A stretch of 57,566 bases of DNA from Actinomycetes bacterium (GTDB lineage Bacteria > Actinomycetota > Acidimicrobiia > Acidimicrobiales > RAAP-2), in contig JAJYXE010000022.1 in assembly GCA_021791145.1 (NCBI GenBank), forward strand, positions 1-57,566, read 5' to 3'. Numbering within the stretch: position 1 is the first letter of the stretch; every line of letters starts with the position of its first letter. Under the pieces are notes generated by a model, which did not search any database, was not told the DNA's origin, and was given only the letters and a program-made list of their open reading frames with translations. Made by a program: the position numbers and the translations under genes. Positions 25,017-32,776 of this stretch are shown here, piece after piece.

Positions 25017-27309
25017 CGGCGCGGGGATCGCCGAGCGCACCCTCGGCGGGCGGCTCGCCGACAGGGTCGGCGACAACGTCCGGCGGCCGGACGGCGGGCC
25101 CAAGACCCGTGGCGAGTTCGCGTTCTCCTCGGACCTGTGGATGGACGGGATGCTGTGGGGCAAGACGCTTCGCAGCCCGCACGTCGCGGCGCGCATCCGC
25201 TCGATCGACCCGCGCCCCGCGCTCTTTGTACCGGGCGTGCGAGCAGTCCTGACCGCGGCGGACGTCCCCGGGCGCCCGACGTTCGGCTTGGAGGTGCCCG
25301 ACCAGCCGGTGCTCGCGTCCGAGGTCGTCCGCTACCACGGGGAGCCGATCGCCGCCGTCGCCGCCGACCACCCGGAGGCGGCACGCGCGGGTGCCGAGGC
25401 GGTGGCCGTCGAGTACGAGCCGATGGTGCCGCTCGTCGACCCCGAGATCGCGATCGGCGCCGACCCGATCCATCCGGACGGCAACGTCTTCCGCCATCTC
25501 GTGGTCCGCCACGGCGACGTCGGGGCGACCGCCGACGTGGTCGTCGAGGGGAGCTACGAGATCGGCATGCAGGACCAGGCCTTCCTCGGCCCCGAGTCGG
25601 GCCTCGCCGTGCCCGCCGAGGACGGCGGCGTCGACCTGTACGTCGCGACCCAGTGGCTCCACGTCGACCGGGACCAGATCGCGGCCAGCCTGGGCCTTCC
25701 CCCCGAGCGGGTCCGTCTCACGCTCGCCGGCGTCGGCGGCGCCTTCGGGGGACGGGAGGACGTGAGCCTCCAGATCCACCTGTGCATGCTGGCCCTGCGG
25801 ACCGGCAGGCCGGTGAAGATGGTGTACTCGCGTGACGAGTCGTTCTTCGGGCATGTCCACCGCCATCCGGCCAAGATGTGGTACCGCCATCACGCGACGC
25901 GCGACGGCGATCTCGTCAAGGTGGAGGCCCGCATCGTCCTTGACGGCGGCGCCTACCTGTCCTCGTCGAACGCGGTGATCTCCAACGCGGCGTGCTTCGC
26001 CGCCGGCCCCTACCGCGTCCCGAACGCGTTGATCGACGCGTACGCAGTGCGCACGAACAACCCGCCGTGCGGCGCGATGCGGGGCTTCGGCGCGGTCCAG
26101 GTTTGCTACGGCCACGAAGCCCAGATGGACAAGCTCGCGGCCGCGCTGTCGATGGACCCCGTCGAGCTCCGCCTGCGCAACGCGCTCGAACGCTACGACC
26201 GGCTGGTGACCGGGCAGGTCCTCACGGGGGCCGCGCCCGTGCGCGAGGTCATCCGCGCGGCGGCCTCCCATCCGCTCCCCCCACCGCCGGACCCGGCGGG
26301 ACCGATGATGGCCCTCCCGGGCGGCGCCGGCGCGACCGCCGACCCCGCCAGCATCCGCCGCGGCATCGGGTTCGCGGTCAGCATGAAGAACGTCGCCTAC
26401 TCCGAGGGGTTCGACGACTACGCGACGGCGCGTCTGCGCCTCGAAGCCGGTCTCGAAGGAGAGCCCGTCGCGACGGTGAGCGTCGCGACCGCAGAGGTGG
26501 GCCAGGGCTTCGTCACGATGGCCCACCAGATCGTGCGCGAGGAGCTCGGGGTCGCCCGCGTCGTGCTCGCGCCCGCCAACACGGTCGACGTCGGGTCCGC
26601 AGGGTCCTCGAGCGCCTCGCGCCAGACCTGGATGAGCGGCGGCGCCCTGCAGCTCGCCTGCGCGGTGCTGCGCCAAGACCTCGTGTCCCGTGCTGCCGAG
26701 CTGTGGGAGTGCCCGGGCGCAGCGTGCGAACTCGTCGCGCAAGGTGTCCTGTGCACGGAGACGGGGGAGCGGCTGTCGGTGTCCGAGCTCCTCGCGCGCG
26801 GGCCGCTCGAGACCGTCCAGGAGTTCCATCACCGCCCCACGCAGGCGCTCGACTCCGATGGCCAGGGGGATGCGCACGTGTCGTTTATGTTCGCCGCCCA
26901 CCGGGCGGTGGTCGACGTGGACCCCGAGCTCGGACTGCTCCGTGTCGTGCAGGTCGCCACCGGCCAGGACGTCGGCAAGGCGATCAACCCGGTCCAGGTG
27001 ACCGGCCAGATCGAAGGGGGGATCGCCCAGGGCGTGGGCCTGGCGGTCATGGAGGAGATCGTGGTGACCGAGGGTCGCGTCCGGAACCCGTCCTTCACCG
27101 ACTACCTGCTTCCTACGATCCTCGACATGCCCGAGGTGGTGGCGACGGTGGTCGAGGAGCCCGAGCCCGGCGCGCCCTATGGCGCCAAGGGTGTGGGCGA
27201 GCCCCCGACCATCTCGTCGGGTCCCGCGGTGCTCGCGGCGATCCGGGACGCGACGGGACTCCCGATCACGCGCGCCCCGGTGCGGCCGGACGACATCGCC
27301 CTCGCGTAA
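25003..27309 (+). CDS. Xanthine dehydrogenase family molybdopterin subunit
   Basis: The 768-residue catalytic subunit shows GVGGAFGGREDVS, CGAMRGFGAVQVCYGHEAQMD, TAEVGQGFVTMAHQI and the active-site Glu in GAKGVGEPPTI. No selenocysteine codon context is seen. The GTG at 25003 has AGGAG six bases upstream and overlaps the 2Fe-2S gene by 14 bp; GTG 24973 is possible. With the two preceding genes it forms a complete three-subunit molybdenum hydroxylase. Hypoxanthine/xanthine is the likely substrate from the linked deaminases. Confidence 0.88.
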   Translation: MPPGSGAGIAERTLGGRLADRVGDNVRRPDGGPKTRGEFAFSSDLWMDGMLWGKTLRSPHVAARIRSIDPRPALFVPGVRAVLTAADVPGRPTFGLEVPDQPVLASEVVRYHGEPIAAVAADHPEAARAGAEAVAVEYEPMVPLVDPEIAIGADPIHPDGNVFRHLVVRHGDVGATADVVVEGSYEIGMQDQAFLGPESGLAVPAEDGGVDLYVATQWLHVDRDQIAASLGLPPERVRLTLAGVGGAFGGREDVSLQIHLCMLALRTGRPVKMVYSRDESFFGHVHRHPAKMWYRHHATRDGDLVKVEARIVLDGGAYLSSSNAVISNAACFAAGPYRVPNALIDAYAVRTNNPPCGAMRGFGAVQVCYGHEAQMDKLAAALSMDPVELRLRNALERYDRLVTGQVLTGAAPVREVIRAAASHPLPPPPDPAGPMMALPGGAGATADPASIRRGIGFAVSMKNVAYSEGFDDYATARLRLEAGLEGEPVATVSVATAEVGQGFVTMAHQIVREELGVARVVLAPANTVDVGSAGSSSASRQTWMSGGALQLACAVLRQDLVSRAAELWECPGAACELVAQGVLCTETGERLSVSELLARGPLETVQEFHHRPTQALDSDGQGDAHVSFMFAAHRAVVDVDPELGLLRVVQVATGQDVGKAINPVQVTGQIEGGIAQGVGLAVMEEIVVTEGRVRNPSFTDYLLPTILDMPEVVATVVEEPEPGAPYGAKGVGEPPTISSGPAVLAAIRDATGLPITRAPVRPDDIALA

Positions 27310-27344
27310 GGGGTGCTGCTGCGGGACCGGGGCCGGGACCTTGG

Positions 27345-27393
27345 GCACTGAGCACTGAGCACTGAGGACTGAGCACTGAGGACTGAGCACTGA
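27345..27393. repeat. Heptanucleotide tandem array after the xanthine dehydrogenase operon
   Basis: Seven copies of GCACTGA or GGACTGA. Because the period is 7, the TGA in each copy falls successively in all three plus-strand frames. The array starts 36 bp after the stop codon. Confidence 0.92.
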
Positions 27394-27530
27394 GCCCCAG
27401 GATTGGGCCTTGGGATTGGGCCGGGGGATTGGGCCTCGGGATTGCACCGGGGGATTGGGCCGGCGGCCGGGGGCCGGCGGCCGGGGGCCGGGGGCCGGCG
27501 GCCGGGGGCCGGCGGCCGGGGGCGGGAGCT
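27394..27530. repeat. GGATTGGG and GGCGGCCGGGGGCC-type repeat tract
   Basis: Several imperfect GGGATTGGGCC-containing units are followed by about five short GGCCGGGGGCC units, ending at the convergent methyltransferase stop. With the heptamer array, the whole 224-bp gap is repetitive and extremely G-rich on the plus strand. Confidence 0.75.
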
Positions 27531-27533
27531 CTC

Positions 27534-28139
27534 TCAGCCCGGCGGTCGAACCGCCCGCACCAACGCGTCGAGGGCGTCGACCTCGCCTTCTTCGGTCGTC
27601 ACCGGTCGGCGCACCTGCTCCGCCCGCTCCACACGGAGGCCGGAGCCTTCGATGCTGTCGACGACGTCCCCCGCGCTGAAGAGGACGGAGGGATCCTGGG
27701 GCCCCCCGACCCCGGCCGTGAGGTTCTCGGTGTCGTGCCCGACGACCAAGAGGTGCCCGCCAGCGGCGACGACCCCGGCGAAGGTCCGGTAGACGGCGCG
27801 CCGCTGCGCGGCGGGGAGCTGGAGGTACATGAGGATGACAAGGTCGAACGACCGCGGGGGAACCCAGGAGCGGACGTCGGCCTCGATCCACTCGACGTCG
27901 ACCCCGCGTGAGGCCGCGAGCCGGCGTGCCTTGTCGAGCGCGACGGGGGAGAAGTCGACGCCGGTCGCGCGCCACCCCTGCTCGGCGAGCCAGACAGCGT
28001 TGCGGCCCTCTCCGCAGGCGACGTCGAGCGCCGAGCCGGGGGTGAGATCGGCAGTCGCCTCGACGAGGAACCTATTGGGCTCAGCCCGCCAGATCAGCTC
28101 GTCGACTGCATACCTGCGGTCCCAGTCCTCGCGCTCCAT
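27534..28139 (-). CDS. Class I SAM-dependent methyltransferase
   Basis: A 201-residue Rossmann methyltransferase: LDVACGEGRNAVWLAEQGW (motif I), GVDFSPVALDKAR (motif II) and FDLVILMYLQLP (motif IV). It resembles the small TehB/thiopurine-type methyltransferases, but its substrate is not evident. The ATG at 28139 has GGAGG five bases upstream; GTG 28145 is the next possibility. Convergent with the xanthine dehydrogenase operon. Confidence 0.8.
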   Translation of the reverse strand: MEREDWDRRYAVDELIWRAEPNRFLVEATADLTPGSALDVACGEGRNAVWLAEQGWRATGVDFSPVALDKARRLAASRGVDVEWIEADVRSWVPPRSFDLVILMYLQLPAAQRRAVYRTFAGVVAAGGHLLVVGHDTENLTAGVGGPQDPSVLFSAGDVVDSIEGSGLRVERAEQVRRPVTTEEGEVDALDALVRAVRPPG

Positions 28140-28253
28140 CAGCACCTCCGGGCGCCACGGTACTCCGAACCGAGCGCGATGGGCTGTGCCGAGTTGGGAT
28201 GCGCTGTGGCGGGAGCTGCGCTGTGGCGGCGGGTGCTCCGGCGTGAGCTGAGG

Positions 28254-29393
28254 TCAAGGCGGGCTGGCTGTCGGGGTGGTCGGGGTGACCGGGTCGCCGC
28301 GCCCGCCCGGGGTGGCCGGGTCGCCGCGCCCGTCCGGGGTGGCCGGGTCGCCGCGCCCGTCCGGGGTGGTCGGGTCGCCGGCACTACTTTCGGGTAGGGG
28401 CGTTTGTCGCCTGCTCGGTCGGACCGACAAGTATGCCGACAGCGTCCCTTGTGCCGCGCGGACCGCGGTCGGGTCGCCGCCCGGGCCGCGCAGCACGTAC
28501 GCGAATGCAACGGCCACGAGCATGCCGATCGTCGGACCGGCGAGGTAGACCCAGAGGTGGGCGTACTCTGCGCCGACGATCTGCGGTCCGAGCGACCTGG
28601 CGGGGTTCATCGACGCGCCGGTCACGGGACCGGCCCACAGACCGGCGAGCGAGATGTACCCCGCTACCGCGATCGCTGAGAGCGGGCCGACGTTCTGTGC
28701 GCCCGATGCCGTGCCGAGGATCGTGGTGACGAGCCCGCAGGTGAGCACGGCCTCGATCCACATCGCCTTCACGTCCGATATATGGGCTCCTGGCAGCGTC
28801 GCACCGAGGTGGCCCGCCTTCCCGAACATCGCCCAGAGGAACAGGCACGCCAGGAGCGCACCGCCGACCTGGGCGACGATGTACAGGGGGACGCGACGTA
28901 GCGGGAATTCGTCGCGAAGTAAGAAGGCGATGGTGACCACCGGGTTGAGATGCGCGCCGGAGACGGCACCGATGGCCAAGATGACGGCCATCACCATCAG
29001 CCCGGGCGCCACGACTTCTGCGCTGTTGCTGACCGATCCTTTGTAAAGGGCGCCGATCGTCACCGCACCGGCCGCGACGAGCACCAGGAAGAAGGTGCCC
29101 ACGAGCTCTGCAAAGATGCGCCGCCACTCGTACGCGAGGTTCCCGAAGTCGCGTTCCCACGGCGTCGGGAGCCGTATCGGGGTGCCCGACAGGATCCTTG
29201 AGACCTCGCCCAGGGTGACCTGCTGGGAGGAGAGCGTCTGAGCCATCGCGCCGAGAGCGGTCGCGCCAGGGGCCGATGACGCCGCCGACGAGGTCCTCGG
29301 GGCCGCCGACGAGGCAGTCGAGACCGTCGCGCCGTGAGCCGGCCCTGCAGAGTCCGGCGGTGCCGAGCCCGGAGAGGCGTCGGCCTCGGGCAT
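28254..29393 (-). CDS. Aquaporin/MIP-family channel with NPV/NPA motifs
   Basis: A 379-residue MIP channel with six membrane segments. The first half-helix motif is GAHLNPVVT (NPV instead of NPA) and the second is GASMNPARSLGP. Typical aquaporins are 230-290 residues. The excess is a Ser/Ala-rich N-terminus of about 85 residues and a C-terminal tail of 9-residue repeats (GDPATPDGR). An Ala-to-Val change in the first NPA motif occurs in some plant NIP-type channels that carry small neutral solutes. The ATG at 29393 follows a GGAAGGGGGG. Solute unknown. Confidence 0.83.
   Translation of the reverse strand: MPEADASPGSAPPDSAGPAHGATVSTASSAAPRTSSAASSAPGATALGAMAQTLSSQQVTLGEVSRILSGTPIRLPTPWERDFGNLAYEWRRIFAELVGTFFLVLVAAGAVTIGALYKGSVSNSAEVVAPGLMVMAVILAIGAVSGAHLNPVVTIAFLLRDEFPLRRVPLYIVAQVGGALLACLFLWAMFGKAGHLGATLPGAHISDVKAMWIEAVLTCGLVTTILGTASGAQNVGPLSAIAVAGYISLAGLWAGPVTGASMNPARSLGPQIVGAEYAHLWVYLAGPTIGMLVAVAFAYVLRGPGGDPTAVRAAQGTLSAYLSVRPSRRQTPLPESSAGDPTTPDGRGDPATPDGRGDPATPGGRGDPVTPTTPTASPP
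28290..28379 (-). repeat. 27-bp tandem array in the aquaporin tail
   Basis: About 3.3 copies of a 27-bp unit (starts 28290, 28317, 28344, 28371) encode GDPATPDGR. In frame, within the cytoplasmic C-terminal tail. Confidence 0.9.
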
Positions 29394-29602
29394 GAGCACC
29401 CCCCTTCCGCCGGTACGAAGCACTGCCCTGCGACCCTGTGTCGCGTTGCTCCGATGGTATGTCCTGCGAGGCACCGGATCCGCGCTTTGCCGGACCAGTG
29501 CGCCCCTCGGAGGTGTTGCCCGTGCTGACGGATCCGTGGGCTGGCACGAGGGCTGTCCGTGGGCTGGCACGCGGGCTGGCATGCCCGATCCCGCCCAGGG
29601 GG

Positions 29603-30673
29603 TCAGCGCACGCCACCTCCGCGCACGCTCGCTGCGGCCGTGTTCCCGACAGGCGCGCTCTCGACAGGCGCGCTCCCGACAGGCGCGCTCCCGACAGGCG
29701 CGCTCTCGACAGGCGCGCTCTCGACAGGTCCGCTCTCGACAGGTCCGCTCCCGGGAGCATGCTCGGCGGTCGGCGACGGGGTGTGCTCGGCAGGCCGAGG
29801 CGACGTCTCCGAGATCGGGGAGCCCGGCACGGCCGCGCTCGGGGCCGGCGCACCGATCGCGAGCCAGGCACGCCAGTGACGCCAGGTCACAACGAGGACG
29901 ATGACACCGGCGATGGCCAACGCCACGCCGGCAGCCTCGACGAGCACGTCACCGAGTTGTCCGGGGTAGGCGAGCCAGAGCTTCTCGTCGAGCACCCGCT
30001 CGATGCCCCACAGCACCATGCCGGTACCGATGACCGCGCCGGCAGGCTGGCGACCACCGACGGCGGCCGCGCTCGCGCTCCCGCTCCGGCTCATGGCGAC
30101 GCGATGCACGCGGCGTTCCACGTAGACGAGCACGCAGAAGATCGCAAAATCTTCGGCCGCCTGGAAGATCGGTACCGGCAAACGCCTTCCCACCTGGCCG
30201 GCGTAGTACATGCCGAACCACTGGTGGGTCGCGTGCCCGCCTCCCGCGTACATCAGCTGAGGACCGAGAAGGCGGCCCATCGCCCAGGCGGCGGCGAGCA
30301 CCGGTGCGAGGATGTCCATGGCGGCGCCCAAGCGGAGCTCGGGGCACCGCCGCCGCGTCAGCACTGCTCCCACCGGGACTCCGAGGAGCAGGCCGCCCCA
30401 CGAGGAGAGCCCGCCGTGCCAGATGGCGAGCACCTGTGCCGGATCGGCTTGGTAGTAGGAGAGGTTGGCCAAGACGTGCATGGCACGTGCGCCCACGATC
30501 GCGGCGACCGTGACGACGATGAAGAGGCTCAGCACCCAGTCCGTGCGATAGCCGCGTGACCTCAGCCGTCGCTCGAAATAGCGGTAGGCGAACCAGAAGG
30601 TGATGGCGAGGCCGATCCCATAGGTATGGACGACCAGCGGACCCAGGTGGAAGGCGACAGGGACGGGCCTCAC
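29603..30673 (-). CDS. lgt: Prolipoprotein diacylglyceryl transferase (divergent)
   Basis: The 356-residue membrane protein has the Lgt layout: HLGPLVVHTYGIGLAITFW, GARAMHVLANLSYY, WHGGLSSWGGLLLG and GTGMVLWGIERVLDE. It would transfer diacylglyceryl from phosphatidylglycerol to lipobox cysteines, such as that of the lipoprotein at 6054. The signature GRxGNFxNxE is replaced by GRLLGPQLMYAGGG, so the conserved Asn after the catalytic Arg is lost; other divergent Lgt-like proteins exist. The 70-residue C-terminal tail is low-complexity with a 15-bp repeat array. GTG start at 30673. Confidence 0.78.
   Translation of the reverse strand: MRPVPVAFHLGPLVVHTYGIGLAITFWFAYRYFERRLRSRGYRTDWVLSLFIVVTVAAIVGARAMHVLANLSYYQADPAQVLAIWHGGLSSWGGLLLGVPVGAVLTRRRCPELRLGAAMDILAPVLAAAWAMGRLLGPQLMYAGGGHATHQWFGMYYAGQVGRRLPVPIFQAAEDFAIFCVLVYVERRVHRVAMSRSGSASAAAVGGRQPAGAVIGTGMVLWGIERVLDEKLWLAYPGQLGDVLVEAAGVALAIAGVIVLVVTWRHWRAWLAIGAPAPSAAVPGSPISETSPRPAEHTPSPTAEHAPGSGPVESGPVESAPVESAPVGSAPVGSAPVESAPVGNTAAASVRGGGVR
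29648..29752 (-). repeat. 15-bp tandem array in the Lgt C-terminal tail
   Basis: Seven copies of GACAGGCGCGCTCTC-type units (CTCCC and GGTCC variants) encode PVESA/PVGSA pentapeptides after the last membrane segment. Confidence 0.93.
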
Positions 30674-30797
30674 CGGTCAAGTATCCCCCGTGCCGGCAGC
30701 GGTGTTGCAGCGGCGGCCTCGATGGTGCCGCCGCCACGGCTCCGACAGCGGCTCCGATGGCGGCTCGAGCCTCGGCTCCCTCTCCGCCGGCGGCGCA

Positions 30798-31904
30798 CTA
30801 GGGCCGGCCGGCCCCCGCGAATCCTGTGCCGAACCGGACCGGGTCGATTCGCACCACTGTCCCTGGGAACGTCGCCTCGATCATCATTGCGCTGCCCACG
30901 TACATCGCGACGTGGTCGGATCCACCCGGCCCGTAGAAGAGCAGGTCGCCTGGTTGCAGGTCCGAGATGGGCACCGGCACGCTGTCCGCCATCTGGGCGC
31001 CAGAGTAGTGCGGGAGGTACACGCCGGCCTGGCTCCACGCCCAGGCCGTGAGCCCGGAGCAGTCGAACCCGATGCCCGGATCCTCCGCTCCCCACACGTA
31101 GGGGACGCCCAGTTGGGACTCGGCCGCACGCACCGCGATGGCGCCTGCACCACCGCCCACAGCCGGCGGAGGAGCGACCGCGGGTGGCGCCACCGACAAA
31201 GCGGCCTGTGCCGAGGCGGTCGCTGCCGCAGCCGCTGCCGCCTGCTCTTGCGAGATCAACGCCGCGATCTGCCCTTTGACCTGGGCGAGCGCTGCGCGCT
31301 CCTGTGTCTCGAGCACCTGGGCCTGCTGGTAAGCGGCGTGCGCTGCCGCGACAGCGCTGGCCGCCTGCGCGTCCTCGGACTTGAGGGTCTGACGCTGGGC
31401 GCCCAGCTGTGCGACGGCGGTGCGGAGGTTCGCCATCGACGTGTCGAGGTCGCCGGCGACGACCTGGTTGTAGACCGAGGAGTCCATCGCTGATGTCTGG
31501 CTGCCCACGAAGATCGCGCTCGCTGCTGCGGCGGTCCCGCCGGTGACGTACGCCTCGATCGCTGCCCTGTGCAGCGTCACCTTGTCCTTCGCGATCGCGG
31601 CGACGGAGCGGTCGATGTTGGCAGTCGTTGCGCGGATCTGCGCGTCCACGGCGGCCTTCTTGGCGAGTGCGGCCTGGTACTGCTGGTCGAGCGCGTCGAT
31701 CCGCTGACCCGTCTGCTGGATCTCCGCCTCGATCTGCGTGGCCCTCGTCTGCTCGAGCGACAACGGGCTCGCGGCGCCGGCAGTCGTGGAGATGGTGGCC
31801 GGTATGGCGACGGCCAGCATCCCCACGACCGGGAGCAGGCGGAGTACCCGCACGGGCTTCGAGCTGCGCGCAGGCAGGCGCGAGCTCGCTACAGCGTCAG
31901 TCAC
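30798..31904 (-). CDS. Secreted NlpC/P60 peptidoglycan endopeptidase with coiled coil
   Basis: The 368-residue protein has a signal peptide (LRLLPVVGMLAVAIPATIS), then a long Ala/Gln-rich coiled-coil region (about 45-235) like RipA/P60 proteins, and a C-terminal NlpC/P60 domain: VPYVWGAEDPGIGFDCSGLTAWAW with the catalytic Cys and SDHVAMYVG with the His. It should cleave stem peptides during wall remodelling. GTG 31904 begins the signal region; a TTG at 31943 would add 13 residues. A 200-bp AT-rich gap upstream separates it from the divergent hydrolase gene. Confidence 0.85.
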   Translation of the reverse strand: MTDAVASSRLPARSSKPVRVLRLLPVVGMLAVAIPATISTTAGAASPLSLEQTRATQIEAEIQQTGQRIDALDQQYQAALAKKAAVDAQIRATTANIDRSVAAIAKDKVTLHRAAIEAYVTGGTAAAASAIFVGSQTSAMDSSVYNQVVAGDLDTSMANLRTAVAQLGAQRQTLKSEDAQAASAVAAAHAAYQQAQVLETQERAALAQVKGQIAALISQEQAAAAAAATASAQAALSVAPPAVAPPPAVGGGAGAIAVRAAESQLGVPYVWGAEDPGIGFDCSGLTAWAWSQAGVYLPHYSGAQMADSVPVPISDLQPGDLLFYGPGGSDHVAMYVGSAMMIEATFPGTVVRIDPVRFGTGFAGAGRP

Positions 31905-31929
31905 AATGCCGTGGATTCTGGCCCAGCCG

Positions 31930-32105
31930 GTGACCCGAAGCAACTCAATTTCTCGAAATCTTTTCGGCGTGATCCCACCAGTGGTGCGAAATCAAAACTG
32001 TCGTTCCTGGTCAGACCGCTATTTAGGTTACGGAAATATACTGAAAGATTACGATTCGCGCGCACTGTGGTGCAGCAAACGTTACATTGAGCTACCGTCT
32101 CCGAT
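31930..32105. promoter_or_regulatory. AT-rich divergent regulatory region
   Basis: This stretch is much richer in A+T than its surroundings. It holds TATACT on the plus strand near 32036 and TATATT-type boxes on the minus strand. TACCGT at 32093-32098 lies seven bases before the GTG of the hydrolase gene, suggesting a leaderless transcript. I looked for a cyclic-di-AMP riboswitch, common before such endopeptidase genes, and did not find its conserved core. Confidence 0.45.
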
Positions 32106-32774
32106 GTGGGAGAAATCATCGAATATCCGAGCAACGGCGGCACGGGGCAGGGCTACCTGGCGGGGACCGCTGGACCGGGGATCGTCGTTATCCAGAAGTG
32201 GTGGGGCCTCGTCGACCACATCAAGGACGTCTGTGACCGCTTCGCTGCCGAGGGGTTTGTCGCGTTGGCCCCCGACCTCTACCGCGGGAGGGCGACGAGC
32301 GAGCCCGACGAGGCGGCCAAGGCCATGATGGCCATGAAGATGGACCAGGCAGCCAAGGACATGAGCGGCGCGGTGGACGAGCTGCAACGGCGTACCGGGC
32401 GCCATGCGGTCGGCGTGATCGGCTTCTGCATGGGCGGCGGCCTGGCGCTCGTCCTTGCGACGCAGCGACCCGACGCGGTGCGGGCCGTCGTCCCCTGCTA
32501 CGGGGTGATCCCCTGGCCGGACGCGCAGCCTGACTACGCTCGTTTGGAGGCAGCCGTCGAGGGCCACTACGCGGAGCTCGACGAGTCGGCACCTCCCGAG
32601 GCAGTCCACGCGCTCGAAGCACAGCTGCGGGGCCTCGGCAAAGCCGTGACGATGATCGTGCACCCAAGAGCCCAGCACGCATTCTTCAACGACACCCGTC
32701 CTGAGGTCTACGACCCCGTCGAGGCGAACAACCTCTGGACCTCCACGCTCCAGTTCTTCCGAGCGAAGCTGTAG
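32106..32774 (+). CDS. Dienelactone hydrolase-family protein
   Basis: A 222-residue alpha/beta hydrolase with the dienelactone hydrolase nucleophile motif GFCMGG (Cys108) and the His in HPRAQHAFFND. The family's conserved Glu next to the nucleophile pocket (QE in QEIFG or QEWWG) is Lys31 here (IQKWWG), an unusual charge reversal. The GTG at 32106 has no ribosome site but a TACCGT seven bases upstream. The CitE-like gene starts 2 bp after its stop. Confidence 0.83.
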   Translation: MGEIIEYPSNGGTGQGYLAGTAGPGIVVIQKWWGLVDHIKDVCDRFAAEGFVALAPDLYRGRATSEPDEAAKAMMAMKMDQAAKDMSGAVDELQRRTGRHAVGVIGFCMGGGLALVLATQRPDAVRAVVPCYGVIPWPDAQPDYARLEAAVEGHYAELDESAPPEAVHALEAQLRGLGKAVTMIVHPRAQHAFFNDTRPEVYDPVEANNLWTSTLQFFRAKL

Positions 32775-32776
32775 AC

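Noticed and set aside
24754..27975. A 1073-residue open frame on the minus strand
   Set aside because: It is antisense to the xanthine dehydrogenase subunits, which have clear homology. Its Arg/Pro/His/Asp-rich composition is typical of a shadow frame in GC-rich DNA.
31930..32105. Cyclic-di-AMP riboswitch before the NlpC/P60 gene
   Set aside because: Such switches are common before these genes, but I could not find the conserved core elements. A covariance-model search would settle it.
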